From Desulfovibrionaceae bacterium (GTDB taxonomy: Bacteria; Pseudomonadota; Gammaproteobacteria; Burkholderiales; Burkholderiaceae_C): DNA of 18,335 nucleotides. This document shows positions 1 through 7,146 of the stretch, one piece after another. A program made the translations under genes and the position numbers. Each line of letters starts with the position of its first letter. Position 1 is the first letter of the stretch. The stretch is taken from positions 1 through 18,335 of the forward strand of contig WRJY01000323.1 of assembly GCA_009778355.1 (NCBI GenBank), written 5' to 3'. The notes beneath the pieces were generated by a model. It was not told where the DNA came from and did not search any database. It saw nothing but the letters and a program-made list of their open reading frames with translations.

Positions 1-50
1 AACTCGACCACGCCATCGGCGTGGCGAATGGATTCAATGCGTTCGTTCAT
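1..50 (-). CDS. 5' end of an unidentified gene running off the left edge
   Basis: Only the first 16 codons are in the window; they read MNERIESIRHADGVVE and stay open to position 1. A strong Shine-Dalgarno AAGGAG (complement of 58-63) lies seven bases before the ATG, which makes translation credible. The start is only 16 bases past the stop codon of the PIN toxin gene, so it may be co-transcribed with the toxin-antitoxin pair. The fragment is too short for any family call and no function is offered. Confidence 0.6.
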   Translation of the reverse strand, partial: MNERIESIRHADGVVE

Positions 51-66
51 ATGGAGTCTCCTTGTT

Positions 67-453
67 TCACACTTTGCGGACGGGGCCAGCATACCGCACC
101 ACGTTGGCATCGGTCGTCAATAGCGTCATGCCCTCGATGGCGGCCTGGGCCACCAGCAGGCGGTCGAACGGGTCTTTGTGGATCGGCGGCAAGCTTTCGA
201 CGGCCAGCGCGTGCTCGCCAGTGACAGCCAATTCGGCGTAGCCGTTGTCCAGCAGGCCGCGCCGCAGCAAAAGCGCATCGACCTGAAAGTCAGCCCGATC
301 CAGCGCGCGCTTGATGACGATTTCCCAGATGCTGGCGACGCTGAAAAACAGCCGGTTGTCGGCTGATTCGATCAGCTTGCGCGCGGCAGCGGAAAGCCGC
401 TTGGGCGCGCCCGCCGCCCACAGCAGCAGGTGCGTGTCGAGCAGCAGTTTCAT
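67..453 (-). CDS. PIN-domain ribonuclease toxin (VapC-like)
   Basis: This 128-residue protein has the size and layout of a single PIN domain, the metal-dependent RNase fold of type II toxins. The acidic residues expected for metal binding are visible: D6 in LLLDTHLLLW, E44 in SIWEIVIK, D94 and D97 in HKDPFDRLL, and D115 in TTDANVV. The DTHLLLW start and the HKDPFDR motif are typical of the PIN toxins that pair with Phd/YefM antitoxins. Its ATG overlaps the antitoxin stop by four bases (ATGA), which implies translational coupling. The expected role is RNA cleavage when free of antitoxin. The RNA target cannot be read from the sequence. The family call is secure; activity in the cell is inferred. 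Confidence 0.92.
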   Translation of the reverse strand: MKLLLDTHLLLWAAGAPKRLSAAARKLIESADNRLFFSVASIWEIVIKRALDRADFQVDALLLRRGLLDNGYAELAVTGEHALAVESLPPIHKDPFDRLLVAQAAIEGMTLLTTDANVVRYAGPVRKV

Positions 454-689
454 GCGCCGAACAAGTGTTCGATCTCGGCTGCGCCCATGGCGTCGAAATC
501 ATCCGGCACCCGCACCTGCCCGGCCAGGAACCCCAGGCGCTTGGGCGGCGCGGGTTCGGGCGCGTCCAGCGGCACCACCCTGACCATCGGCCTGCCCGCC
601 TTGGCGATGACGAAAGACTCCCCGCGCGCCGCCCGTTCGACGATGCGCGACAGGTGCGTCTTGGCTTCGTGGATGTTGATTGTCAGCAT
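450..689 (-). CDS. Phd/YefM-family antitoxin
   Basis: A 79-residue antitoxin partner of the PIN toxin. The N-terminus MLTINIHEAKTHLSRIVERA is the classic Phd/YefM DNA-binding start, followed by GESFVIAKAGRPMVRVVPLD. The C-terminal part (PPKRLGFLAGQVRVPDDFD) is the less conserved toxin-wrapping region. An upstream in-frame ATG at 743 was rejected because the extra 18 residues do not look like the family and would cover the promoter and operator. No clear Shine-Dalgarno precedes the chosen ATG. By family precedent the protein neutralises the toxin and represses its own operon. The inverted repeat just upstream (701-718) is the obvious binding site. Confidence 0.9.
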   Translation of the reverse strand: MLTINIHEAKTHLSRIVERAARGESFVIAKAGRPMVRVVPLDAPEPAPPKRLGFLAGQVRVPDDFDAMGAAEIEHLFGA

Positions 690-700
690 GGCGTCAATTG

Positions 701-743
701 AACTAAGTCCGATTAGTTTAGTCCATGTGGAACGCGCGCGCAA
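701..743 (-). promoter_or_regulatory. Antitoxin-toxin promoter with an inverted-repeat operator
   Basis: A perfect six-base inverted repeat AACTAA-N6-TTAGTT lies at 701-718, starting 12 bases upstream of the antitoxin ATG. On the minus strand a possible -10 (TAAACT, complement of 715-720) and a weak -35 (TTGCGC, complement of 738-743) are separated by 17 bases. The operator would overlap the -10, which suits Phd/YefM autorepression. The palindrome is seen directly; the promoter elements are moderate matches. Confidence 0.5.
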
Positions 744-802
744 TTTCTTCTGCCAGCATCGCTGCGCGAGCCGGCTGAGATCGTAAACAGGCGCTCAAGC
801 CC

Positions 803-1693
803 TCACGCTTGGGCCTCGCTGCGCAAAAAGTCGAGCAAGGCGACCAATCGCGGATCCGAACGCCGATTCGGGGCATACAGCAGGTGGAACGCACCAGGTA
901 CCGGGTGGATGAGTTTGAGCGGTCGCACCAGTCGCTTCATCTGCAAGTCGTCCTCGACCAGGCAGCCGATGCCCATCGCCACGCCCATTCCCTCGATGGC
1001 GGCCTGATAAGCCAAGCTCAAGGACTCGAAACGCAGGTAACCCGTTTTTTCGTCCTGCACCGTCAGGCCCGCGGCGTGAAACCAGCGCCGCCAATCGTGC
1101 GGTCGGGAGGCGGATTCGATCAGCACCTGCTGTCGCAGATCGTCTGGCTTGCGCAAGTCGCCTTGCAAGGCCGGACTGCATACGGGAAAAATCTCGGTGC
1201 GCACCAGTTCCACGCTGTTGTCGCCGCTCGGCCCCTTTTCAAGGAAACGCACCACCGCATCGAAGCCATCGCGCACGACGTCAACCACCGCCAGCGAGGT
1301 CGTTAGCTGCAACTCGATCGCCGGGTTCATCTCCTGGAAGCGCCGCCAGCGCGGAATCAGCCAACGCATGGCGAAGCTCGGGTAGGCACAGATCGACAGC
1401 GGCCGCACGCGCGGCCAGGCGCGCGCGCGGTTGGTCGCCCATTCGAGGTCGTCGAGCACGCGCGCCACTTCCTTGGCGTAGGCCTGCCCTTCGGGCGTCA
1501 ACGTCACCTGGCGACGGTATCGGTCGAACAGGCGGATGCCCAGTTCGGCCTCCAGCGCCTGAATTTGCCGACTGACGGCGCCGGGCGTGACCGACAGTTC
1601 CTGCGCTGCGAGAGTGAAGTGCAGGCGTCGCGCCGCGGCATCGAAGGCGCGCAGGGCTTGGAGCGACGGAAGGCGCCGCCGAGTTTGATTCAT
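803..1693 (-). CDS. LysR-family transcriptional regulator, GcvA-like
   Basis: This 296-residue protein has the normal LysR length. Residues 8-65 form the winged helix-turn-helix (LPSLQALRAFDAAARR, then LSVTPGAVSRQIQALE and LGIRLFDR). The rest is the periplasmic-binding-protein-like effector domain. The LPSLQALRAF opening and the VTPGAVSRQI helix resemble the GcvA/AmpR-like branch. It is transcribed away from the acyl-CoA dehydrogenase gene, the usual LysR arrangement, so it probably controls the dehydrogenase-ligase-Bug operon in response to a pathway acid or CoA ester. The start is the only sensible ATG before the HTH, but its Shine-Dalgarno is poor. A palindrome overlapping the start codon (1692-1708) suggests autoregulation. 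The effector is unknown. Confidence 0.93.
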   Translation of the reverse strand: MNQTRRRLPSLQALRAFDAAARRLHFTLAAQELSVTPGAVSRQIQALEAELGIRLFDRYRRQVTLTPEGQAYAKEVARVLDDLEWATNRARAWPRVRPLSICAYPSFAMRWLIPRWRRFQEMNPAIELQLTTSLAVVDVVRDGFDAVVRFLEKGPSGDNSVELVRTEIFPVCSPALQGDLRKPDDLRQQVLIESASRPHDWRRWFHAAGLTVQDEKTGYLRFESLSLAYQAAIEGMGVAMGIGCLVEDDLQMKRLVRPLKLIHPVPGAFHLLYAPNRRSDPRLVALLDFLRSEAQA

Positions 1694-1708
1694 TGAATTT
1701 TTATCAAT
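1692..1708. promoter_or_regulatory. Candidate LysR-box (ATTGA-N7-TCAAT)
   Basis: The palindrome ATTGA-N7-TCAAT contains the LysR signature T-N11-A (T1694 to A1706). It overlaps the LysR start codon and is centred near 1700, about 65 bases upstream of the transcription start predicted from the promoter at 1730-1758. That is the standard position of the LysR recognition site. The repeat is visible; its function is inferred. Confidence 0.5.
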
Positions 1709-1729
1709 ATGAAGTTGTTTAGAAATCGT

Positions 1730-1758
1730 TTGTCATGGCCGTTACCGATCCACATAAT
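1730..1758 (+). promoter_or_regulatory. Sigma-70-type promoter for the dehydrogenase-ligase-Bug operon
   Basis: A -35 TTGTCA (1730-1735) and a -10 CATAAT (1753-1758) are separated by exactly 17 bases, each matching the consensus in five of six positions. Transcription would start near 1765 and give a leader of about 22 bases. This rules against translation starting at the earlier in-frame ATG at 1709. Confidence 0.6.
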
Positions 1759-1786
1759 TTTACCTGTGTACATAGAGGAACCAGAG

Positions 1787-3544
1787 ATGAATGCCATCTT
1801 GAAACTGCGTCTTTCCGATCCTCCTGCTGGCGCCGATCTCGTTGCGCCAGATTGCCAAGGACTCAACTTCTGGCGCATCGACCACACCATCCGCCAACTG
1901 CTCGGGCTGTACCTGGAGCCTGAAGTCCTCGCGCACTTTGAGCCGCACCTCGACGAGTTGGGCCACTTGTGCGGAAACCGAATGAACGAGCTTGCCAAGT
2001 TGGCCGACAAACACGGCCCCATGCTGCACTATCGTGACCGCTTCGGGCGCAATGAGGATTGGGTCGAATACCACCCAGCGTACCAAGAGATGGAGCGCAT
2101 CGCCTACGAGCGTTACGGCATGCACGCCATGTCGCGGCGCGAAGGTGTGCTCGGCTGGCCGGGCATCGTGCCCTCGGTTGTCAAGTACGCCTTCAACTAT
2201 TTGTTCGCGCAAACCGAATTCGGCCTGCTGTGCCCGGTTTCGGCCACTGACACATCGATCCTGCTGATCCAAAACTACGCAAGCGAGGAACTCAAGCGGC
2301 GCTTCCTGCCAGCGATGCTGACGCAGGACATGGACAAGCTTTCGCGCGGCGCCCAATTCATGACCGAGGCTGCCGGCGGCTCGGACGTCTCCAACAGCAC
2401 GCTGATGGCCAAGCGTGCTGGCGACCATTGGGAGCTTTGGGGCGACAAGTGGTTTTGCTCCTGCGTCGATCACGAGGTGGTGCTGCTGCTGGCGCGCTGT
2501 GAGGGCGCTCCGGCGGGCAACGGCGGCCTGTCGCTGTTCCTGATGCCGCGCTGGCTGGAGGACGGCGCGCGCAACCGTTACCGCATCGCGCGTCTGAAGG
2601 ACAAGCTCGGCTCGCGCTCGATGGCCTCGGGCGAGACCACCATGGAAGGGGCCGTGGCCTACCTGCTCGGCGAGCCAGGCCGCGGCTTGCGGCAAATCAT
2701 GGACCAGACCAATCTGTGCCGGCTCTCGCATGGCTTCCGCGCCGCCGGCATGATGCGCCGCTGCATGAACGAGGCCCTGCAGGTCGCGCGCAATCGCATG
2801 ACCTTCCGCAAGTTCGTGATCGAACATCCGCTGGCGCGGCGTCAACTGCTCAAGATGCTGCTGCCAACCGAGCAGGCGTTGTCGGTCGGGCTTGCTGCCG
2901 CAATGGCGCTTGATGCCGGTAACGACAGTCTGGTGCGCATCCTCACGCCCCTGGTCAAGTTGCGCTCGTGCCGCGACAACGTCAAGGTGGCAACCGCGTC
3001 GATGGAGATGCGCGGCGGCAACGGCTACATCGAGGACTGGACCAACGCCCGTCTGGTGCGCGATGCCCATCTCGGCGTGTTGTGGGAGGGCACCAGCAGC
3101 ATCAATGCGCTCGACCTCTACAAACGCGCGGTTGGCAAGGAGCAGGCGCACCATGCGCTGCACCGCTTCTTGCACAGCCGGCTCGATGCGGCGCCCGTGC
3201 CGATGGACTTTGCGGCGGAACTGCGCTCGCTGGTCGATGCGGCGATCAGGCATATCGGCGCCACGGCGGCCGATACGGCGCAGGAGTTGACAGCGCGCGA
3301 AGCAATCACTCAGCTCTACCACGTCACCAGCGCAGTGCTGATGGCTTGTGAAGGCGCCCAACTCGGCGCCCGCGGCGGCGATGCGAGGCGGCTGCTGATG
3401 GCGCGGCTCGTGATCGATCATCGTCTGATGCCGGCGCAGCCGTTCCAGCAGCAGGATGTGGCGCGCGAACATGCGCGTTTCGAGTGTTTGCTTGGCGATG
3501 CGGCGACGACGCGCATCGATGATGTCGCCGCGCTGTTGAAATGA
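1787..3544 (+). CDS. AidB/DmdC-like acyl-CoA dehydrogenase
   Basis: This 585-residue flavoprotein is longer than the roughly 380-residue standard acyl-CoA dehydrogenase and fits the long AidB/DmdC-type group. An AidB-like N-terminal segment carries DRFGRNEDWVEYHPAYQEM. The flavin-contact motif FMTEAAGGSDVS lies at about residues 191-202, and LWEGTSSINALDL supplies the probable catalytic base E434. A C-terminal extension of about 130 residues follows. It should introduce a 2,3-double bond into an acyl-CoA, passing electrons to ETF. I start it at 1787, not at an in-frame ATG at 1709, because AGAGGA (1774-1779) precedes it and the promoter lies between the two. Its stop overlaps the ligase ATG by four bases, so the two are coupled. 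Substrate unknown. Confidence 0.9.
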   Translation: MNAILKLRLSDPPAGADLVAPDCQGLNFWRIDHTIRQLLGLYLEPEVLAHFEPHLDELGHLCGNRMNELAKLADKHGPMLHYRDRFGRNEDWVEYHPAYQEMERIAYERYGMHAMSRREGVLGWPGIVPSVVKYAFNYLFAQTEFGLLCPVSATDTSILLIQNYASEELKRRFLPAMLTQDMDKLSRGAQFMTEAAGGSDVSNSTLMAKRAGDHWELWGDKWFCSCVDHEVVLLLARCEGAPAGNGGLSLFLMPRWLEDGARNRYRIARLKDKLGSRSMASGETTMEGAVAYLLGEPGRGLRQIMDQTNLCRLSHGFRAAGMMRRCMNEALQVARNRMTFRKFVIEHPLARRQLLKMLLPTEQALSVGLAAAMALDAGNDSLVRILTPLVKLRSCRDNVKVATASMEMRGGNGYIEDWTNARLVRDAHLGVLWEGTSSINALDLYKRAVGKEQAHHALHRFLHSRLDAAPVPMDFAAELRSLVDAAIRHIGATAADTAQELTAREAITQLYHVTSAVLMACEGAQLGARGGDARRLLMARLVIDHRLMPAQPFQQQDVAREHARFECLLGDAATTRIDDVAALLK

Positions 3545-5151
3545 AACGTCCCGCTGCCCAGGAAACGATGGAAGCCCATCTTCCCCCGTGGGAGATGGAT
3601 TCGGGCGATGAGAGCAAGGCGCTCATCTCGACGGGCATCCGCGGCGGCGGGCGCCTCGTCGCCCCGAGTCAGCTCAAGGAGCGTGCGAGCCGCGCCGCTG
3701 CGGTGTTGCACGCACTCGGCGTGCGCTCGGGCGACTGCGTGGCGATCCTGATGCGCAACGACCTGGCCTTTCTCGAAGTCAGCCTGGGCGCGCAGTGGCT
3801 TGGCGCCTATGCAGTGCCGGTCAACTGGCACTTCAAGCCTGAAGAAGCGCTCTACGTGCTGTGCGACTGCGACGCGCGCGTACTGGTTGCGCATGTTGAT
3901 TTGCTGCGACCGCTGGCGGTGCCATCAACCATCGCTGTCTTGCAAGCCCAGGTGCCAGCCGCCTTGGCGCGGGCCTACCGCCTCGCCGCCGACGCCATCG
4001 CCCCGATCGACGCCGTGCCCGATTGGGAGGCGAGCCTCGCCGCGGCGGCGCCCTACGGCGGTGCGAGCGCGTTGTTCACCGACAGCATGATCTACACCTC
4101 GGGCACCACGGGTTTCCCAAAAGGCGTGCGACGCGAGATGCCGCGCGACGAAGCGCAGCGCCGCTTGGTCGATGGCATGCGCGACCTGATCTACGACTTT
4201 CGGCCCACCATGCGGACCGCCGTTGTGGCGCCGATGTACCACAGCGCCCCCAACGCCTTCTCGCTGCGCGCCGCGCGCATCGCCGAATACCTGGAACTGG
4301 CGCCGCGCTTCGACGCCGAAGAGCTGCTTTCGCTGATCGAGCGCGAACGGCTCACGCATCTGTGGCTGGTGCCGACAATGTTCGTGCGTTTGCTCAAGCT
4401 GCCCGAGGCGACGCGGCGGCATTACGACCTGTCCTCGTTGCAATTTGTCGTGCACGGCGCGGCGCCGTGTGCGCCGGAGGTCAAGCGGAGCATGATCGAA
4501 TGGCTTGGCCCCATCATTCACGAATATTACGGCGGCACCGAATCGGGCGCGGTGGTGTACTGCGACAGCCAGCAATGGCTCGCGCATCCGGGCACGGTCG
4601 GCAAGCCGATCCCGTCAGCGCGCGTGGAAATCCATGACGAGCACGGCAACCTGCTGGAACCGGGCATCGTGGGCGAAATTTTCATGAAGATTGCCTACTA
4701 TCCCGACTTCACCTACCACAAGCTGCCTGAAAGGCGCACCGAGGTGGGGCGCGGCGAACTGGTCACCTGCGGCGACATCGGCTACCTGGACGAGGACGGC
4801 TTTCTGTACCTGTGCGACCGCAAACGCGATATGGTGATCTCGGGCGGCGTGAACATTTATCCGTCCGAAATCGAGGCCGCGCTGTGCATGCTCGATGAGG
4901 TGCACGATTGTGCGGTCTTCGGTATCCCCGACGACGAATTCGGCGAATCGCTGATCGCCGTGGTCGAACCCGTGGCCGGCGCGGCCATCTCGACCGATCG
5001 CCTGCGCCAGCAGCTTGGCAAACGGCTGGCCGATTACAAGGTGCCGCGGCGCATCGAAATTCGCGGCGCCTTGCCGCGCGAGGATTCCGGAAAAATTTTC
5101 AAGCGGCTTTTGCGCGATCCGTACTGGCGTTCGCGCGAAAGAGCCATTTGA
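3541..5151 (+). CDS. AMP-forming acyl-CoA ligase (ANL superfamily)
   Basis: This 536-residue enzyme carries the full motif set of the ANL superfamily. The ATP-binding loop IYTSGTTGFPKG lies at residues 184-196 and YYGGTESG at about 329-336. CGDIGYLDEDG follows with the ATP-ribose Asp D412, then the hinge DRKRDMVISGGVNIYPSEIE. The catalytic lysine K518 is in SGKIFKR. It should activate a carboxylic acid to its acyl-CoA through an acyl-adenylate in the cytoplasm. It is translationally coupled to the upstream dehydrogenase (ATGA overlap) and followed after 37 bases by a Bug solute-binding gene. This suggests an uptake, activation and first-oxidation unit for one acid. The acyl pocket cannot be assigned to a chain length or an aromatic substrate by eye. 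Confidence 0.93.
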   Translation: MKRPAAQETMEAHLPPWEMDSGDESKALISTGIRGGGRLVAPSQLKERASRAAAVLHALGVRSGDCVAILMRNDLAFLEVSLGAQWLGAYAVPVNWHFKPEEALYVLCDCDARVLVAHVDLLRPLAVPSTIAVLQAQVPAALARAYRLAADAIAPIDAVPDWEASLAAAAPYGGASALFTDSMIYTSGTTGFPKGVRREMPRDEAQRRLVDGMRDLIYDFRPTMRTAVVAPMYHSAPNAFSLRAARIAEYLELAPRFDAEELLSLIERERLTHLWLVPTMFVRLLKLPEATRRHYDLSSLQFVVHGAAPCAPEVKRSMIEWLGPIIHEYYGGTESGAVVYCDSQQWLAHPGTVGKPIPSARVEIHDEHGNLLEPGIVGEIFMKIAYYPDFTYHKLPERRTEVGRGELVTCGDIGYLDEDGFLYLCDRKRDMVISGGVNIYPSEIEAALCMLDEVHDCAVFGIPDDEFGESLIAVVEPVAGAAISTDRLRQQLGKRLADYKVPRRIEIRGALPREDSGKIFKRLLRDPYWRSRERAI

Positions 5152-5188
5152 AAGTGACGCTGAGCAAAATTCACAAAGGAGACAAATC

Positions 5189-6190
5189 ATGAAAGCTCAC
5201 ACAATCCAAAACCGGCGCTCTTCCCGGATGCGCAAAGTACTGTGCATCGCCGCGACGCTCGCCGTCGTCGCGGAGCCGATCGCAGCCCGGTCGGATTGGC
5301 CGTCGGAGCGGCCGCTCAAGGTCATCGTGCCCTATACGGCCGGCGGCCCTTCGGATACCGTGACGCGCGCCATTGCGAAACGCCTGGCGGAGCGCATCGG
5401 ACAAAACATCGTCGTGGAGAACCGGCCTGGCGCCAACAGCGCACTGGGCATCGGGCAGGCGGCGCAAATGCCCGCCGATGGCTACACCTTCGTCACCGTG
5501 CTGCCAGCGTTCCTCATCAACTCGAACCTGAACAAGAACATTCCGTACAAGTTGCAGGATCTGGCGCCGGTCAGCCTGATGGCCGACATGCCGCTGTTCC
5601 TGTTCACCAATAAGGACGTGCCGGGTCAGACCATCGCTGACATGGTCAAGTACTTCCGCTCCAACCCCGGAAAGGCCAACTACGCATCCAGCGGCGAAGG
5701 ATCGAGCGCCCATCTGACCGGCAGCTATTTCGCTCTCAGGAACGGCCTGCAGATGACGCACGTTCCTTACAAGGGCGCGTCGCAGTTCCTTCCCGATTTG
5801 GTCTCGGGGCAGGTGTCGATGGTGTTCGACGCCATGGTTTTGGAGATGCCCTACGTCAAGGAGGGCAAACTCAAGGCGCTGGCCATCGCCTCACGGAACC
5901 GCTATCCGGACGCGCCGGACATCCCGACCATGCAGGAATCCGGCTATCCAGGCTTCATCATGGGCTCGTGGGCCGGGTTGATGGCGCCGGCGGGCACGCC
6001 AGCCGCCGCCATCGAACGCATGTCCAGGGAGATTGCCGAAATCGTCAAGCAGCCGGAAGTGGTCGCCACATTCAAGCACCTGGGTTTTCTGCCGATGGGG
6101 ACTTCGCCGCAGGAATTCAAGTCCTTCCTGAACGATGAAACCGAACGCTACGCGAAGATCCTCAAGGACTCGAACGTCAAGCCGGAATAG
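5189..6190 (+). CDS. Bug/TctC-family periplasmic solute-binding protein (first of three)
   Basis: This 333-residue protein has an N-terminal Sec signal peptide: the basic segment RRSSRMRK, the hydrophobic stretch VLCIAATLAVVA, and probable cleavage near AARS. The mature part shows the Bug signature: RPLKVIVPYTAGGPSDTVTR, VVENRPGANSALG, PADGYTF, ASSGEGSSAHLTG and MTHVPYKGASQFLPDLVSGQV. Bug proteins bind carboxylates and other small ligands for tripartite tricarboxylate transport or sensing. No TctA or TctB membrane partner is in the window. Translation starts at 5189 behind AAAGGAG (5175-5181). The 15-base start region AGGAGACAAATCATG is identical in the third Bug gene. Its stop directly abuts the stop of the convergent IclR gene. 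Genetic context suggests it binds the substrate of the ligase. Confidence 0.95.
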   Translation: MKAHTIQNRRSSRMRKVLCIAATLAVVAEPIAARSDWPSERPLKVIVPYTAGGPSDTVTRAIAKRLAERIGQNIVVENRPGANSALGIGQAAQMPADGYTFVTVLPAFLINSNLNKNIPYKLQDLAPVSLMADMPLFLFTNKDVPGQTIADMVKYFRSNPGKANYASSGEGSSAHLTGSYFALRNGLQMTHVPYKGASQFLPDLVSGQVSMVFDAMVLEMPYVKEGKLKALAIASRNRYPDAPDIPTMQESGYPGFIMGSWAGLMAPAGTPAAAIERMSREIAEIVKQPEVVATFKHLGFLPMGTSPQEFKSFLNDETERYAKILKDSNVKPE

Positions 6191-6958
6191 TCACGGAACC
6201 TGAAGCCTTCCCACCTCCTCCTGCAATAACGCCGCCAGCAACGCGCCGCGCGAGCGCGGCATGCGCGAGGCCGGTACCACGATGCCCAGCGCGGCCTCGC
6301 CGCACGAGCCTACCGCGAAGTCCATGCCGACGCCGGCGACGCCCTTGCCCGTGATTTGCGCGTGGCCCAGTTCGCGGGTCTGGCGGATCCACCGCTGCAG
6401 CTTGGTCGCGCTCATGTTGTGGCTCTGGTACTCGGCCTGGTGCCGCGCATAGTGCGCGGCGATGTCGGCATCGCTCATTCTGGCCAGCAGCGCAAAGCTG
6501 GGGACGCCCAGCCCCAGCAGCCGCAGGTTGCCCACGGTCTCGGCAAAACCGTGGATCGGCTGCGCCCCCTGTTCCAGGTGCAGGTTGTGGCTGTAGTCGC
6601 CCGAGCGCACCACCAGGAACACGTGCTCCTGCGACCGGCGCGCCAGCGCCTTCATGGCCGGCAGGCAGCGTTCGATCAGCGGCGCGCGCTGCATGGCCGC
6701 CAGGCCCAGCGCCATGGCCTCGATGCCCAGCCGGTACAGCCCGGTGGCGCCGTCGCGCCCGACCAGGCCGGCGCGCGCCAGCGAGGACACGATGCGGTAA
6801 GTGGTGGTGCGGTCGAGCCGCGCGGCGGCCACCAGGCCGGGCAGCGAGATGCCTTGCGCGTGGCGCGCCGCGATGCAGCGCAGCAGCAGCAGCGCGCGGT
6901 CGATGCTTTGCGCGCCCCGCGCCGGGGCTGGGCGCTCAGGCAGGGGTAAGGCGGTCAT
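6191..6958 (-). CDS. IclR-family transcriptional regulator
   Basis: This 255-residue protein has an N-terminal winged helix (AQSIDRALLLLRCIAA, LPGLVAAARLDRTTTYRIVSSLARAGLVGR) and an IclR effector-binding domain ending in GVGMDFAVGSCGEAALGIVVPASRM. It is divergent from the carboxylase operon, so it is the likely regulator of the terpene-like module. I prefer the ATG at 6958 over one at 7027. Both start contexts have a poor Shine-Dalgarno, but the shorter form has the usual IclR length, and the longer form would place a palindromic candidate operator (6995-7009) inside the gene. The alternative start would add 23 residues. In Pseudomonas the comparable atu genes are controlled by TetR-type AtuR, so the regulator class differs. 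The effector is unknown. Confidence 0.9.
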   Translation of the reverse strand: MTALPLPERPAPARGAQSIDRALLLLRCIAARHAQGISLPGLVAAARLDRTTTYRIVSSLARAGLVGRDGATGLYRLGIEAMALGLAAMQRAPLIERCLPAMKALARRSQEHVFLVVRSGDYSHNLHLEQGAQPIHGFAETVGNLRLLGLGVPSFALLARMSDADIAAHYARHQAEYQSHNMSATKLQRWIRQTRELGHAQITGKGVAGVGMDFAVGSCGEAALGIVVPASRMPRSRGALLAALLQEEVGRLQVP

Positions 6959-6994
6959 GGAGGCAAGGGTAATCCCGTAGTTCAGGGGCCGGTT

Positions 6995-7009
6995 GTGCAC
7001 ATTGTGCAC
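6995..7009. promoter_or_regulatory. Candidate IclR operator GTGCAC-ATT-GTGCAC
   Basis: Two copies of the self-complementary hexamer GTGCAC flank ATT, giving a 15-base near-palindrome. It lies 36 bases upstream of the preferred IclR start, in the divergent region shared with the carboxylase operon. IclR-family proteins commonly bind palindromes of about this size near their own promoters. The function is inferred. Confidence 0.45.
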
Positions 7010-7066
7010 GCTGGAGCATTTTGTCATTGCGGCTTCATGGCGGCTGTTCTGGAATGTGCGGTTTTG

Positions 7067-7116
7067 AGGGCCTGTTCAGTGTCTTTTCGCCGGCGAAAAG
7101 ACACTGAACAGGCTCT
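7067..7116. repeat. 50-base palindrome with a 44-base perfect core
   Basis: Positions 7070-7113 are perfectly self-complementary: the 22-base arms start GCCTGTTCAGTGTC and meet at GCCGGC. Pairing extends to 7067-7116 with one G-T position. It lies between the divergent IclR and carboxylase genes, ending 30 bases before the carboxylase ATG. It sits upstream of both flanking genes, so it is not a terminator for either. It could be a dispersed repeat, a recombination footprint, or a strong hairpin in the operon leader. The rest of the 188-base gap shows only the IclR operator candidate at 6995-7009 and no convincing promoter. Confidence 0.85.
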
Positions 7117-7146
7117 GAGACCGCCGCCTTACTTTCGCCGCCCACA

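Noticed and set aside
1709..1786. Upstream start for the AidB-like dehydrogenase
   Set aside because: The ATG at 1709 is upstream of the predicted transcription start, lacks a Shine-Dalgarno and would add 26 residues unlike the family.
1760..3472. 570-codon open frame on the minus strand opposite the AidB-like dehydrogenase
   Set aside because: It is rich in His, Arg, Gln and Ala and has no family motif. It mirrors the codon bias of the well-supported gene on the other strand.
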